Positions 16,542 through 26,670 of a stretch of 42,671 nucleotides of DNA are shown here, one piece after another. The position numbers and the translations under genes are program-made. Each line of letters starts with the position of its first letter. The stretch's first letter is position 1. Under the pieces are notes generated by a model. It did no database searches. It was not told where the DNA came from and saw only the letters and a list, made by a program, of their open reading frames with translations. Source of the DNA: Actinomycetaceae bacterium TAE3-ERU4 (lineage in GTDB: Bacteria; Actinomycetota; Actinomycetes; Actinomycetales; Actinomycetaceae); assembly GCA_019218365.1 (NCBI GenBank), contig JAHUUJ010000007.1:1-42671 (forward strand). Direction: 5' to 3'.

Positions 16542-18173
16542 TCAGTGGAAGAAGTGGCGTATCCCGGTTAGGTACATCGTAATTCCCGCTGCCTGCGCCG
16601 CGGAGATTGCCTCTTCATCACGAATTGACCCTCCCGGTTGGACAATTGCTTTAACTCCAGCAGCGGCGAGTATTTCTACACCGTCAGCGAAGGGGAAGAA
16701 TGCATCTGAAGCGGCAACGGCTCCTTGGGATCGGCAGGGAGCTTGGGCGCTGCGCGGTTCTTCTTTAGCGCCGCCGGGCGCTTCGGGCTGATTGGCAGCA
16801 TCCGCCGTGCTTCGTCCCCCGAGTGTGTTCGCTCGTTCTACGGCAAGTTTGCATGAATCTACACGGTTGACCTGTCCCATTCCCACTCCAACAGAAGCTT
16901 GATCTTTCACGAGGAGAATGGCATTAGATTTAACGGCGCGCACCGTTTTCCAGGCAAATTGCAGGTCTTTGAGGGTCTGGGAATCAGCAGCCGGGCCCGC
17001 GGCTAGAATCCAATTTTCGGCCTGATCATTTTCGTTTTCGAGAGTGTCACGGCTCTGTGTTAGCGCGCCTCCACTCAGGGGGTGGACTTCTAATTGTGAT
17101 TCTTGTTGGTATTTAACTTTGATTAGACGAAGGTTCTTCTTGGTGCGGAGAATCTCAAGAGCTTCGGGGTCGTAATCTGGCGCTAGAACTACCTCGGTAA
17201 ATATAGGTTTAATCTGTTCGGCCAGCTCTACACTAACCGGACGGTTAACTGCGATTACTCCGCCAAAAGCAGATACGGGGTCACAGGCGTGCGCTTTCCG
17301 ATGGGCGGTGGCTACATCATCGGCGATGGCAATTCCACAGGGATTTGCATGTTTAATGATGGCTACGCAAGGTTCTGGGTGATCATAGGCGGCTCGTAAG
17401 GCGGCTTCGGAGTCTGTGTAGTTGTTGTAACTCATCGGCTTGCCGTGTAGTTGCTGAGCGTTCGCCAGTCCGTATTCACTTCCGTCAGTGTATAGAGCTG
17501 CTTCTTGGTGAGGGTTTTCTCCATAGCGCAGTTCTTCGCGTAACTTGTATTCCAGGTGCAGGTTTTGAGGTGTCTTGGGGTGGGTTTCTTGAGTAATCCA
17601 GCGGCTAATAGCCGTATCGTATTGAGCTGTGTGGGTGAATGCCTCAGCAGCTAATTCGCGACGGAGTTCTTCACTGATTCCAGTTTCTTTTAGTGCGGTG
17701 ATTATCTGTTCGTATTTGTTGGGATTTACCACTACTGCGACAGAAGCGTGATTTTTTGCAGCCGCGCGAACCATGGTGGGGCCACCGATATCAATTTGTT
17801 CTACACATTCGTCAAATCCTGCCCCTGAAGAAACAGTTTGTGAGAAGGGGTAAAGGTTGCAAATCACTAGGTCAAATGGTGCTATACCGAGGTCATTAAG
17901 CTGTTCGAGGTGGGTATCTTTGCGTCGGTCTGCAAGGATACCCGCGTGTATTGCTGGGTGGAGGGTTTTAACACGTCCTTCTAGGCATTCTGGAAATCCC
18001 GTTACTTCGGTTACGGGAGTTACCTTAATTCCCGCTTCGGAAATAGTTTTGGCAGTTGATCCGGTAGAGACAATCTCAATTCCGGCAGTCTCTAGGGCAC
18101 GGGCTAGTTCAATTAATCCGGTTTTGTCGTAAACAGAGACGAGTGCGCGTTTAACTGTTTTGTTCTGGGACAT
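16542..18173 (-). CDS. purH: Bifunctional AICAR transformylase/IMP cyclohydrolase
   Basis: 543-residue enzyme of the last two steps of IMP synthesis. The N-terminal MGS-like cyclohydrolase domain begins [16 protein letters not shown] with STGST (36-40) and [15 protein letters not shown] (64-78). The transformylase domain has the catalytic Lys274-His275 in [10 protein letters not shown] and ends with [18 protein letters not shown] and MYLTGIRHF. Start taken as the ATG at 18171-18173; a GTG three codons upstream is possible. The gene overlaps the upstream membrane-protein gene by 23 bp. Odd feature: about 36 residues (449-484), rich in Ala, Pro, Gly and Glu, stand where relatives have about 10, just before ASDAFFPF. 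Confidence 0.96.
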   Translation of the reverse strand: MSQNKTVKRALVSVYDKTGLIELARALETAGIEIVSTGSTAKTISEAGIKVTPVTEVTGFPECLEGRVKTLHPAIHAGILADRRKDTHLEQLNDLGIAPFDLVICNLYPFSQTVSSGAGFDECVEQIDIGGPTMVRAAAKNHASVAVVVNPNKYEQIITALKETGISEELRRELAAEAFTHTAQYDTAISRWITQETHPKTPQNLHLEYKLREELRYGENPHQEAALYTDGSEYGLANAQQLHGKPMSYNNYTDSEAALRAAYDHPEPCVAIIKHANPCGIAIADDVATAHRKAHACDPVSAFGGVIAVNRPVSVELAEQIKPIFTEVVLAPDYDPEALEILRTKKNLRLIKVKYQQESQLEVHPLSGGALTQSRDTLENENDQAENWILAAGPAADSQTLKDLQFAWKTVRAVKSNAILLVKDQASVGVGMGQVNRVDSCKLAVERANTLGGRSTADAANQPEAPGGAKEEPRSAQAPCRSQGAVAASDAFFPFADGVEILAAAGVKAIVQPGGSIRDEEAISAAQAAGITMYLTGIRHFFH

Positions 18174-19617
18174 TTTCCTCACCTGGGTTGGTCGTGGATT
18201 CAGTTTGGGGTGATTCGTTTTGTATTTTTATTTCTTCGATTCTGTGCTTTGCGAAGACGGAATCGGAGGTTTCTGTGTTATCTCCCAGATTAGATTCTTC
18301 AGCCGGGACAGCTTTATTTAGGGGAAGTAGAGCCATTACTGATTTTCCTGAGGGAGCTCCGACGCGCGCGAGTTTTCCGCCCAATGATTTTCCCCAGTAT
18401 TTAATTTTTTCGCTTACGTCGATTGATCCTAAGATTCTCACGATTGCATAAGTTCCCCAGCTTTGTAGGAATAGGGTGAGGAAAGTTGTCAGGATTGAGG
18501 GACCGACTTGGCTGAGTCTTCCGGTTCCCAAGATGCCGGTTGAAGCCCAGGTAAGGATAAGTAGGAAGAAGAAAGTAAAGATTCCACTTACTCCCAAACT
18601 GAGACGTAATTGTTTTAGCGTGCGGCGAGATTGCCAAGCAGAAACTGCCGCCCAGGTGAGGAAAATTGGCCAAATAAGCGGCCAGATACCAGCTCCGTAG
18701 GAAGGAATTGCTCCCAGTACGGGAATTGCCGGAACAGGCCCCGGGGGATATAGACCGGGGGCGTAGAGAGTTTCTTGTCCGAGGTAGAACCCGGTTCCTC
18801 CCAGCCATGATAGTGTCCAAACTAGGAGAGTTGGTAGGTAGGAAAGCTGGGCTAATACAAGGAGGATATTTTCGCTGCCCCGTGCTCCTAATAGAGAGGT
18901 TATCTCAACAATTTTTGCATAGTTTATGGCGATAGCGGCACCAAATGCGATAATCGCATAGACACCGAGTGTGATGATGATTTTCCACCCTAGTTCCAGT
19001 CCCCTAAAGACGTCTCTCGGAGCCGCGCAAATTAGGGTGAGTAGGCGGTCTTCTGAACGCCAATCCCCTACCAGGCCCAATGTTTTATCTAAATCTAGGC
19101 GGTAGTTTCTAACTCGGCTCATTGCCTGCCATAGCACGCTAAGGAAAGCTACGAATATAGCTCCCAAGAAAATTCTTCCGGTAGTGGCGTTCGGCCCTCC
19201 GCCGAAAGATATGAGTACGGAGATTAGTGAAAATCCAACTGGGAATACCAGCAGCGCACCAAGTTCAATTTCTTTACGTATCCGCATTGAAATTTGCGAA
19301 AGTGCAATTATGAGAAGGGTTAATCCACTGGGTAAGAGAGTCGCAGATGTTGCCCCTAGTGGGTAAGATCCAAAAAGAGCTGCCCCGTATAGCGTAGTTG
19401 CAGTATTTAGGGTTGAGACCCAGGAGGTATCGGCAAGCCAACGGTTGTTTGATTCTGCCCAAAATGCGCTTCCGCATAGGCAAAGACAGATTGCCCAGGA
19501 AATCAATCCTACTTCTATACCCGCGAGGAACATCCGTGACCACCCGTGCGGCAGGTGAAAACTTGTACCTTGTGCGGGGTGGGTTTCCGGGCTGCCAGGG
19601 TTTTTGTAGTTACTCAC
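18151..19617 (-). CDS. Polytopic membrane protein, DUF6350 / PerM-like
   Basis: 488-residue integral membrane protein with about ten hydrophobic segments, an [17 protein letters not shown] stretch followed by a Pro-rich loop ([17 protein letters not shown]), and a hydrophilic Glu/Ser-rich C-terminal tail of about 70 residues. These features and the location between sucD and purH match the DUF6350 family, whose mycobacterial member PerM has a role in cell division under stress. The start is GTG with GGAAGAG upstream, 39 nt after sucD. It overlaps purH, so the two are translated together. purN, which usually sits between them in actinobacteria, is absent. Confidence 0.8.
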   Translation of the reverse strand: MSNYKNPGSPETHPAQGTSFHLPHGWSRMFLAGIEVGLISWAICLCLCGSAFWAESNNRWLADTSWVSTLNTATTLYGAALFGSYPLGATSATLLPSGLTLLIIALSQISMRIRKEIELGALLVFPVGFSLISVLISFGGGPNATTGRIFLGAIFVAFLSVLWQAMSRVRNYRLDLDKTLGLVGDWRSEDRLLTLICAAPRDVFRGLELGWKIIITLGVYAIIAFGAAIAINYAKIVEITSLLGARGSENILLVLAQLSYLPTLLVWTLSWLGGTGFYLGQETLYAPGLYPPGPVPAIPVLGAIPSYGAGIWPLIWPIFLTWAAVSAWQSRRTLKQLRLSLGVSGIFTFFFLLILTWASTGILGTGRLSQVGPSILTTFLTLFLQSWGTYAIVRILGSIDVSEKIKYWGKSLGGKLARVGAPSGKSVMALLPLNKAVPAEESNLGDNTETSDSVFAKHRIEEIKIQNESPQTESTTNPGEENVPEQNS

Positions 19618-19656
19618 CGTTTCTCTTCCGTATTTCTGAGTTTAGACGGGCGCTTG

Positions 19657-20574
19657 TCAAGATAGTAGTTCGCGTGCAATTTGCGCGGTTTGGGTGGGGG
19701 TTTTTCCTACCCTAACTCCAACTTTTTCTAGCGCTTGCGCTTTGGCTTGGGCAGTTCCGGCAGAGCCTGAGACGATGGCTCCGGCATGCCCCATGGTTTT
19801 TCCTTCCGGAGCGGTAAACCCGGCGATATAGGCCACCACGGGCTTTGTAATGTGCTGGCGGATGTATTCTGCCGCGCGTTCTTCTGCGTCTCCCCCAATT
19901 TCACCAATCATTACGATAAGTTCAGTTTCTGAATCTGCTTCGAAAGCCTGGAGAGCATCAATATGGCTGGTGCCGACCACTGGGTCACCACCAATTCCGA
20001 TGCAGGTAGTAAATCCGAGGTCACGGAGCTCATACATTAGCTGGTAGGTAAGAGTCCCCGATTTGGACACAAGACCTACTTTCCCCCCGGAGGTAATGTC
20101 CGCAGGAGTAATTCCTACGTTTGATTGTCCGGGGCTAATAATTCCGGGACAGTTTGGCCCGATTACACGAGTTCCTTTTTCTTTGGCGTAGCTGCAAAGT
20201 TCGACCGCGTCGGCGACGGGAACACCTTCGGTAATTACCACTACCAGTTCCATTCCCGCGTCAATTGCTTCAATCGCGGCGTCTTTAGTAAAAGCGGGAG
20301 GAACAAAAATTACGGATACATTAGCTCCGGTTTGCGCTTTGCCTTCAGCGACGCTTCCGTAAACAGTAACGGTAGTTTCTCCGGCTTCTAGTTCTGGTGC
20401 CTGCGGACCGTAGGGGAGGATATTAAATTTCACTGTTTGGCCAGCTTTACGTGGATTCACTCCCCCTACTACATGAGTTCCACAATTAAGCATACGAGTG
20501 GTGTGCTTTATACCTTCAGCTCCGGTCATTCCCTGGACTAGGACCTTTGAATTTTTATCTAGGAAGATTGACAT
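19657..20574 (-). CDS. sucD: Succinyl-CoA synthetase alpha subunit
   Basis: 305-residue subunit carrying the CoA-binding Rossmann domain ([11 protein letters not shown], 11-21), the NCPGIISPG signature (141-149) and the phosphorylated active-site His263 in [10 protein letters not shown]. With SucC it interconverts succinyl-CoA and succinate with ATP or GTP formation. ATG with AGGAG 7 nt upstream, only 9 nt after the sucC stop, so the two subunits are coordinately made. Length is usual for the family. Confidence 0.98.
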   Translation of the reverse strand: MSIFLDKNSKVLVQGMTGAEGIKHTTRMLNCGTHVVGGVNPRKAGQTVKFNILPYGPQAPELEAGETTVTVYGSVAEGKAQTGANVSVIFVPPAFTKDAAIEAIDAGMELVVVITEGVPVADAVELCSYAKEKGTRVIGPNCPGIISPGQSNVGITPADITSGGKVGLVSKSGTLTYQLMYELRDLGFTTCIGIGGDPVVGTSHIDALQAFEADSETELIVMIGEIGGDAEERAAEYIRQHITKPVVAYIAGFTAPEGKTMGHAGAIVSGSAGTAQAKAQALEKVGVRVGKTPTQTAQIARELLS

Positions 20575-20583
20575 TTCGGTCTC

Positions 20584-21756
20584 CTATTTTTCAGGGGTGG
20601 CAGCGAGGGAAGCAGCTGTTGCAGCAGCTTCATCCATCGTAGCAATAAGGGTAATTTGTGGGTGAGCGGCACGTTTTAGGATTTCGCGTCCTTCTTCTAC
20701 ACGGTTTCCATCAAGCCTAACGACGATGGGTTTGGCGGTCTTTGTCTCAAGTAGGTTCAGAGCTTCAAGGATTCCTTCAGCGACCTGATCGCAGGCGGTA
20801 ATTCCCCCAAAGACATTTACGAGAACCGATTTTACCTGTGGGTCTTCTATTACTACCTCTAGGCTTTGTGCCATCACTCGTGCTGAAGCACCACCGCCAA
20901 TGTCTAGGAAATTAGCCGGTTTCACCCCGTATTGTTCGCCTGCGTAAGCGACCACATCGAGGGTGGACATTACCAGTCCGGCACCGTTTCCGATAATTCC
21001 TACTTCTCCCTCAAGTCGAACGTAGTTTAGCCCCGCATCTTTTGCTTTTTGTTCGCGTTCATCCACGCTCTTATAATCTACTAGCTGACTGTGGGCGGGG
21101 TGGCGGAAACGTGCGTTGTCATCAAGAGTGACTTTGGCATCAAGGGCGAGACATTCTCCCGTGGGGGTAATTACTAGCGGGTTTACTTCAACGAGTAAGG
21201 CATCTTCCGCCTTGTACGTTTCCCATAGTTTGCACAATACCGGTACCACCTGTTTGTGGTGGAGCGCAGGAATCTTAGCTTTTTCGCAAATCTGTTCCGC
21301 TACTTGCGAATCAATTCCCCGAGTTGGGTGAAGGGGAACCCTGGCTAAATCATCGGGGCTTTCTTTCGCTAGAGTTTCAATGTCCATCCCTCCCTGGGCT
21401 GAGCATAACGCTAGGTGTTGTCCCCCAGCACGGTCAAGCAAAATGGAAAAATAGTATTCAACAGCAATGTCACCGGCAACGCTGACCATTACTTTTTCGA
21501 CGCGGTGACCTTTTATGTCTAGCCCGAGGATAGCTTCGCTTTTTTCCTTTGCTTCGGCACTTGTTTTGGCAAGTTTTACCCCGCCGGCTTTACCGCGTCC
21601 CCCAGTTTTTACTTGGGCTTTGATAACGAGCAAATCTGCTTGCAGTTTTTCTGCTGCCGTATAGGCTTCTTCGCCGGTAGTTGCGAGCGCATAGTCAAGG
21701 ACTGGCACACCGTGTGTTTTGAACAGGTCCCTTGCTTGGTATTCGTAGAGGTCCAC
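20584..21756 (-). CDS. sucC: Succinyl-CoA synthetase beta subunit
   Basis: 390-residue ATP-grasp subunit. It begins VDLYEYQARDLFKTHGVPV and has KAQVKTGGRGKAGGVKLA, LVEVNPLV and the C-terminal NVFGGITACDQVAEGI. Start chosen as the GTG at 21754-21756 with AAAGGA 7 nt upstream; it gives the conserved N-terminus, while an upstream in-frame extension would run into the preceding gene. The gap to the acyltransferase stop is 34 nt. Together with SucD it forms the TCA-cycle substrate-level phosphorylation step. Confidence 0.97.
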   Translation of the reverse strand: MDLYEYQARDLFKTHGVPVLDYALATTGEEAYTAAEKLQADLLVIKAQVKTGGRGKAGGVKLAKTSAEAKEKSEAILGLDIKGHRVEKVMVSVAGDIAVEYYFSILLDRAGGQHLALCSAQGGMDIETLAKESPDDLARVPLHPTRGIDSQVAEQICEKAKIPALHHKQVVPVLCKLWETYKAEDALLVEVNPLVITPTGECLALDAKVTLDDNARFRHPAHSQLVDYKSVDEREQKAKDAGLNYVRLEGEVGIIGNGAGLVMSTLDVVAYAGEQYGVKPANFLDIGGGASARVMAQSLEVVIEDPQVKSVLVNVFGGITACDQVAEGILEALNLLETKTAKPIVVRLDGNRVEEGREILKRAAHPQITLIATMDEAAATAASLAATPEK

Positions 21757-21790
21757 GTTGTTCCTTTCAACGGATTGGGTGGGGCAAGCG

Positions 21791-23743
21791 CTACTTACTA
21801 TCGTATTCTTTTTGTAATTGTACCGATAGTTTCTGGAATGCTTCATCTATGGCCTCGGCCATGTATTTCATTCCTTTTGTATTTGGGTGAATACGGTCAG
21901 CTTGTAGAATTTCTGGCTTGTTGGAAGCGTATTTATACCAATCTGCCAGTTCTACATTTGTATGCCCATTTGCGATTTGTTGTAGCTTTTGGTTAGTTTC
22001 ATCGTTAAAAGATGAACGTGAATAGTTATTTACTAGAATAATTTGTCTTTGCGGTCCCAAAAATTTGATTAGATCTTGAACTATTTGGGGGTCGTTTAAA
22101 CCTGCGTTAGTTCCAAAATCTATTACTACCGCTCGTCGTAGTTTTCCGTCTTTTTCTGCTTGTTTAGCGAGGCCGAAGGCGTGTTTCCACTGATCGTTTG
22201 ATTTTGCGTATACGGCTATTCCGGGGAATTTTTCTTCTAATCCAGGTTTAGAGGTAAAGATGAGTGAGTCTCCTAGAGCAGTTATCTCTTCGCCCTGCGG
22301 ATGAGCTGGATTGGGCATATTTTTTTCTTTTGCTTTGCGTGCTTGTTCAGAAAGAGCCTGCGCGCGAGCTGCTTCTTCAGCAGCTTTCTTTTTAGCTTCT
22401 TGCTCTAGGCGTAGTTTTTCCATCTGTGCAGCAGCTGCTCCAGCTTCAGTCACAATATTTAATTTAGTGATTTTCTCACCCTGTATCTGGGCCGTTACGC
22501 TAGATACTTTGGGAGCGGCAGCAATCGTCAGCAAACATACCCCTAGCAAAATGCTGAAGATAGAAATTGCGGGACGAGAAATTTTAGGGTTAATAGTGCG
22601 TGCTCGACTGATGGTGGCGGCTATCCCCTGGGTACGCATTGGCGTTTCGAGGTAACGGTAAGAAATTGCCGCAGCGGCAATCGTAATTCCCAAGACAAAA
22701 ATCCGGAGTACCCAATACTTCCAGGTATCGTCTGGGACAATCCAAGCCTGTTCTGCAATTAGTAGTACCGGCCAGTGCCATAGGTAGATTCCATACGAAC
22801 GAATCCCTACCCACGAACAAATTTTATTATCCACATACTTTTGGGCGATTTCGGGTATCTGGAGTAACCCGGCTATGGTTAGGGCCGTAGCGAAGGACGC
22901 TAGGAGGATTCCCCCACGATAGGTAAATGCGCTGTCTTCACTAAGAAAAATAGATAGAAGAATTATTCCGCTAATCCCAATTATGGTAGCTACGCTACCG
23001 CTGATTTTAGGGGGTAGGCCACCGAATAGACGAGAGTTTGGGCGATTCCAGCAAAGCGCTAAAGCCGCTCCTATCATCAGGCCAAAAAGATGGGTATCCA
23101 GCCCGTAGTAAACCCGGGTGGGGTCTTGTCCAGCTGTGTAGGTAAAGGCCATCGCCAGTGCAGATACCATTCCTAAACTGATAACTATCGCGGCTCGACT
23201 CTGCCATTTTCGGGCTACTTGTAATAGTGCAAGTAGTACCAGTGGCCAGAGAAGATAGAACTGTTCTTCTACTGCAAGAGACCAGAGGTTAGCAAGAATA
23301 ACGGGAGAAGTGCGGTCAAAATACGAGGAGCCAGCAATTATTTCTACCCAGTTAGTGGTAAAAGTAAGTGCTCCGAACACCTGGCGACGAATCCCTACGA
23401 TTAAATCGCGATTAATTAGTCCGGCAACGGGAATGGTCACAAGGATAACGGCGACTACCGCGGGGAAAAGACGACGAGCGCGACGCACCCAAAAATTAGC
23501 GAGATTAAGACTGTTACGTTCTTGATATTGTCGGAGCAAAATTGTGGTGATAAGGAATCCGGAAATTACGAAGAAGACATCGACCCCGAGGAAACCGCCC
23601 CGTAGTGCTGCCGGATGAAAATGAAAAATTAACACCAGGGTTATTGCCAGCGCACGTAGCCCATCTAGCCCGGCAATTCGCTTGGAACTGGGTGGCAGTG
23701 GGGTGCTGCTAACCGTCTGGAGTGGGTACTTTTCCAGGCTCAT
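21791..23743 (-). CDS. Membrane O-acyltransferase with C-terminal SGNH domain (OatA/OafA-like)
   Basis: 650-residue protein. Residues 22-400 form an acyltransferase-3 membrane domain (GLDGLRALAI, His41/His43 in FHFHPAALRGGFLGVDVFFVISGF, RRARRLFPA). Residues 430-475 are a Lys/Glu/Ala-rich, probably coiled-coil linker. Residues 487-640 are an SGNH esterase-like domain with Ser493 in ALGDSL, Asn546 in FGTNAG and Asp616/His619 in DRIHPN. Such proteins move acetyl groups from the cytoplasm onto cell-surface glycans, often peptidoglycan MurNAc (lysozyme resistance) or other polymers; the acceptor here is unknown. Its ATG overlaps the pcrA stop as ATGA. It stands between pcrA and sucC, where relatives have no such gene. 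Confidence 0.88.
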   Translation of the reverse strand: MSLEKYPLQTVSSTPLPPSSKRIAGLDGLRALAITLVLIFHFHPAALRGGFLGVDVFFVISGFLITTILLRQYQERNSLNLANFWVRRARRLFPAVVAVILVTIPVAGLINRDLIVGIRRQVFGALTFTTNWVEIIAGSSYFDRTSPVILANLWSLAVEEQFYLLWPLVLLALLQVARKWQSRAAIVISLGMVSALAMAFTYTAGQDPTRVYYGLDTHLFGLMIGAALALCWNRPNSRLFGGLPPKISGSVATIIGISGIILLSIFLSEDSAFTYRGGILLASFATALTIAGLLQIPEIAQKYVDNKICSWVGIRSYGIYLWHWPVLLIAEQAWIVPDDTWKYWVLRIFVLGITIAAAAISYRYLETPMRTQGIAATISRARTINPKISRPAISIFSILLGVCLLTIAAAPKVSSVTAQIQGEKITKLNIVTEAGAAAAQMEKLRLEQEAKKKAAEEAARAQALSEQARKAKEKNMPNPAHPQGEEITALGDSLIFTSKPGLEEKFPGIAVYAKSNDQWKHAFGLAKQAEKDGKLRRAVVIDFGTNAGLNDPQIVQDLIKFLGPQRQIILVNNYSRSSFNDETNQKLQQIANGHTNVELADWYKYASNKPEILQADRIHPNTKGMKYMAEAIDEAFQKLSVQLQKEYDSK

Positions 23744-26340
23744 ATCTTTTCTACCTTCGCATAACGCAACATGAGACGTTTCTTCTGTCCACTATCAAAT
23801 ACAACAACTGCTATTTCAGATTGCCCTTCTCCGGTAACTTCCAGAACAATCCCTTCTCCATAGGTGGAGTGACGAATCCTGTCGGCGGCATGAATTCCAA
23901 AGTATGAAGCGGTATTACTACCTGCCTTTTGGGCTTTTTCAGCGGCTTTTTTAGCTGCCCGAGCACGTGCGGTGGCGCCCATTAGGTTAGCGTCTTTATC
24001 TTCTCGCGGGGCTCTTCCACTGCCAAATGCAGGGGCAAAATCATCATCACTAGAGCCGTAATTTTTCCTTGTTCCGGCCCCGTAACCGCTATAGCTACTA
24101 GAAGCACGTGAGGTGTGTCCCGAAGAGAATATTTTTTCGGAGAATGATTTTGCCCGCCGGGTTTCGATTATTTCTGCGGGAATGTCGGCAAGAAATCGCG
24201 AAGCTGGAAGGTCTACGGGCGTTCCCCACGAAGCACGTGTAGCGGCACGCGTCAGATAAAGAGCTTCGCGCGCACGGGTAACTGCAACATAGGCGAGACG
24301 TCGTTCTTCTTCGAGTTCGCTATGATCTGCAAGTGACCTTGAATGCGGGAATGTGCCATCTTCCATTCCAGTGACGAATACTACGGGAAATTCCAATCCT
24401 TTGGCAGTATGTACTGTCATCAAAGTTACCTGCCCACCCTCATCTGCAGACAGTTGGTCGCTATCTGCCACCAGGGAAACTTTTTCAAGAAATTGGGAAA
24501 GTTCACTACCGCTTTCAGGAGTGTCTTCTTTATCCGCAAGATCGTATTCAAGCGCTACCGAATGTAGTTCCGCAAGGTTTTCGACTCTACTGGCATCTTG
24601 TATATCCTGAGAGGCTCTAAGCTGAGCTAGGTATCCGGTATTTTCTAAAAGGTCATCTAGTAATACGGCGACAGAAGTTTCTTTCCGCATTTTTAGCGTC
24701 ATGAGTTGGGTCCAGAAATTACTGATCGAGGTAGTTGCCCGAGGGGTTAGTTCTTCAAGCGGAGGAATCTCTTGCAAACCCGGCCATAGGTTTTCGAGGA
24801 ACTCATTTAATTCTGTATTTTCCGGGGAAGTCTGCAGCACGATTCGCGACAGCACCTGCCCAAGGGACACTTGGAAACGTTGTGCATGTGCACCTAAAGT
24901 AGCGACTGTTTTATCGCCAATAGCCCGTTTAGGAGTGTTGATTATTCTGACGATGGATACCGTATCGTCTGGGTTGTCTATGACGTGTAAATAAGCGATT
25001 GCATCTTTAATTTCTTTACGATCGTAGAATCTGGTTCCGCCAATTACACGATAGGGAACACCATTGCGTACGAGTGTTTCTTCAAGTGCTCGGGACTGCG
25101 CATTTGTGCGATAAAAGACTGCTATGTCGCCGTATTTTCGATCTTTTTTAAGCAGAGAATCAATTTCTTTGACGACAAAGTTAGCTTCGTCGCGATCAGA
25201 TTCTGCCGCATCGGTAACGATTGGGGCTCCATCTCCGTGAGCTGTCCACAGTTGTTTTTTACGTCGTCCCTGGTTGGGAGCAATTATGGAGTTTGCGGCG
25301 CTGAGAATATTTTGAGTTGAGCGATAATTTTGTTCCAGTGTAATCGTGCGCGCATTTGGGAAATCTTTTTCGAATTCTTCAATGTTCCTGATAGTAGCGC
25401 CACGGAAAGCATAAATTGATTGGTCGGAATCTCCCACGACAGTTAATTCTGCCGGAGGAATCGTAGCGGTGGATGACGCCCGGTTGGATTCAATTCCACT
25501 TATTGCCCTTACCAGTTGGTACTGGGCGTGATTCGTGTCTTGGTATTCGTCGACGAGAAGGTGCCTGAAGCGACGCTGGTAGTGTTCCGCGATTGCCGGA
25601 TGAGATCGCAGTAGCTTCACAGAAAGCATGATTAAATCATCAAAGTCCACGGCATTGGCCTGCTGCAACCGCTGACAGTATTCAGGATATATTTTCGCCA
25701 GTTCTCTACTAAGCGGATCGGCTGGAGCATTTTGCGCATATTCTTCGGGGGTAATCAAATCATTTTTAAGATCTGAGATTCGGTATGCGAAGCTCTTGGG
25801 TGAAAACTTTTTAGTATCTAGATTTCGCTCTTTTACAATCATACTCACCAGGCGTTGGGAATCAGCCTGATCGTAAATACTGAAAGTACTCTTTAGACCA
25901 GCAGCATTAGCATTAGCACGCAGAATACGAACGCAAGCAGAGTGGAATGTTGAAACCCACATTCTATTCGCCGCAGGTCCTACCAGGGAACTTACTCGTT
26001 CACGCATTTCGGCAGCAGCCTTATTCGTAAAGGTGATTGCCATGATTTCTCCGGGGCGAGCTTTCCCGGTAGCTATCAGGTAGGCAATACGGTGTGTCAA
26101 AACACGTGTTTTCCCTGATCCGGCTCCCGCAATTACCAAAAGCGGTCCTCCAGTATGGGTAACGGCTTGTGCCTGTTGGGGATTTAAGCCCGTAATTAAG
26201 TCGTCTGCTTTAGAGTGGGTGTACTCTTGCTTTTCGTTTTCTGACAGATTTTCAACTGGCGCTAGGGCAGGCAGGCTAGCGGCTACGGCCGGACGTTGTT
26301 TTTTGGCTGTTAGTCCAAGATTAGAAAAGAGAGTATCCAT
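23740..26340 (-). CDS. pcrA: UvrD/PcrA-type superfamily 1A DNA helicase
   Basis: 866-residue 3'-5' helicase acting in nucleotide excision repair and in clearing replication or transcription blocks. After a 45-residue variable N-terminus come the Q-motif region (LNPQQAQAV), Walker A AGAGSGKT (71-78), the motif Ia stretch TFTNKAAAEM, Walker B DEYQDT, motif III GDSDQSIYAFRGA, and the C-terminal motifs TVHTAKGLEF and VAVTRAREALYL. The last 50 residues (HAADRIRHSTYGEG to AKVEKI) form the Tudor-like RNA-polymerase-contacting domain of PcrA. The ribosome site is weak (AGAAG). It heads the minus-strand run that continues through the acyltransferase, sucCD and purH. Confidence 0.96.
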   Translation of the reverse strand: MDTLFSNLGLTAKKQRPAVAASLPALAPVENLSENEKQEYTHSKADDLITGLNPQQAQAVTHTGGPLLVIAGAGSGKTRVLTHRIAYLIATGKARPGEIMAITFTNKAAAEMRERVSSLVGPAANRMWVSTFHSACVRILRANANAAGLKSTFSIYDQADSQRLVSMIVKERNLDTKKFSPKSFAYRISDLKNDLITPEEYAQNAPADPLSRELAKIYPEYCQRLQQANAVDFDDLIMLSVKLLRSHPAIAEHYQRRFRHLLVDEYQDTNHAQYQLVRAISGIESNRASSTATIPPAELTVVGDSDQSIYAFRGATIRNIEEFEKDFPNARTITLEQNYRSTQNILSAANSIIAPNQGRRKKQLWTAHGDGAPIVTDAAESDRDEANFVVKEIDSLLKKDRKYGDIAVFYRTNAQSRALEETLVRNGVPYRVIGGTRFYDRKEIKDAIAYLHVIDNPDDTVSIVRIINTPKRAIGDKTVATLGAHAQRFQVSLGQVLSRIVLQTSPENTELNEFLENLWPGLQEIPPLEELTPRATTSISNFWTQLMTLKMRKETSVAVLLDDLLENTGYLAQLRASQDIQDASRVENLAELHSVALEYDLADKEDTPESGSELSQFLEKVSLVADSDQLSADEGGQVTLMTVHTAKGLEFPVVFVTGMEDGTFPHSRSLADHSELEEERRLAYVAVTRAREALYLTRAATRASWGTPVDLPASRFLADIPAEIIETRRAKSFSEKIFSSGHTSRASSSYSGYGAGTRKNYGSSDDDFAPAFGSGRAPREDKDANLMGATARARAAKKAAEKAQKAGSNTASYFGIHAADRIRHSTYGEGIVLEVTGEGQSEIAVVVFDSGQKKRLMLRYAKVEKI

Positions 26341-26351
26341 GGTTCTTCTAG

Positions 26352-26404
26352 GGTAGCTAAAGGGAGGGACATTTTTGTTTCTTCATTCCGGCGCGTTAGC
26401 TACC
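26352..26404. repeat. 9-bp inverted repeat in the pcrA 5' region
   Basis: GGTAGCTAA (26352-26360) and TTAGCTACC (26396-26404) are perfect inverted copies 35 nt apart, just upstream of pcrA. They do not match an actinobacterial SOS box. Role unknown. Confidence 0.4.
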
Positions 26405-26506
26405 TGAGCAAGTTTTTTAAGACACTATTTTTTCTTTTCTTTTTTATTAGGGTTTCGCTGTAAGTGGTGATTATTACCCATAGCTTCTTTTTTCTTCCCT
26501 GACATG

Positions 26507-26512
26507 TACAAT
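26507..26512 (+). promoter_or_regulatory. Candidate -10 box of the thiamine transport operon
   Basis: TACAAT directly preceded by TG. Initiation about 7 nt downstream would place the transcript start at the first helix of the TPP aptamer. No good -35 is seen. Confidence 0.45.
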
Positions 26513-26515
26513 TGC

Positions 26516-26607
26516 GGTGAACACGGGAGCCCTTTGGGGGCTGAGAGGAAAGTTATCTTTCGACCGTCTAACCTGATCCAGATAATGCTGGCGCAGGGAG
26601 GTTTCCT
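26516..26607 (+). ncRNA. TPP riboswitch (THI element)
   Basis: The conserved aptamer blocks are present in order: ACACGGGAGCCC, GGGGGCTGAGAGG (26536-26548), ACCTGATCCAGATAATGC (26571-26588) and GGCGCAGGGAGG (26590-26601). CTGAGA binds the pyrimidine of TPP and GATAATGC is the other signature loop. It lies 64 nt before the YkoE-type gene and should turn off the importer when TPP is plentiful. Confidence 0.96.
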
Positions 26608-26622
26608 CATTTCCGTGCCCCG

Positions 26623-26643
26623 CGCACGTAAAATCTACGTGCG
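26623..26643 (+). promoter_or_regulatory. Expression-platform hairpin of the TPP riboswitch
   Basis: Perfect 8-bp stem (26623-26630 and 26636-26643), loop AAATC, followed by only TTTGCG. The U-run is short, so control may be by termination or by hiding the downstream ribosome site (AAGGAG at about 26658). Confidence 0.5.
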
Positions 26644-26670
26644 TTTGCGTAATTTGCAAGGAGCACTTTT

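Noticed and set aside
26352-26404. SOS (LexA) box before pcrA
   Set aside because: The inverted repeat there lacks the GAAC-N4-GTTC core of actinobacterial SOS boxes, so it is listed only as a repeat of unknown role.
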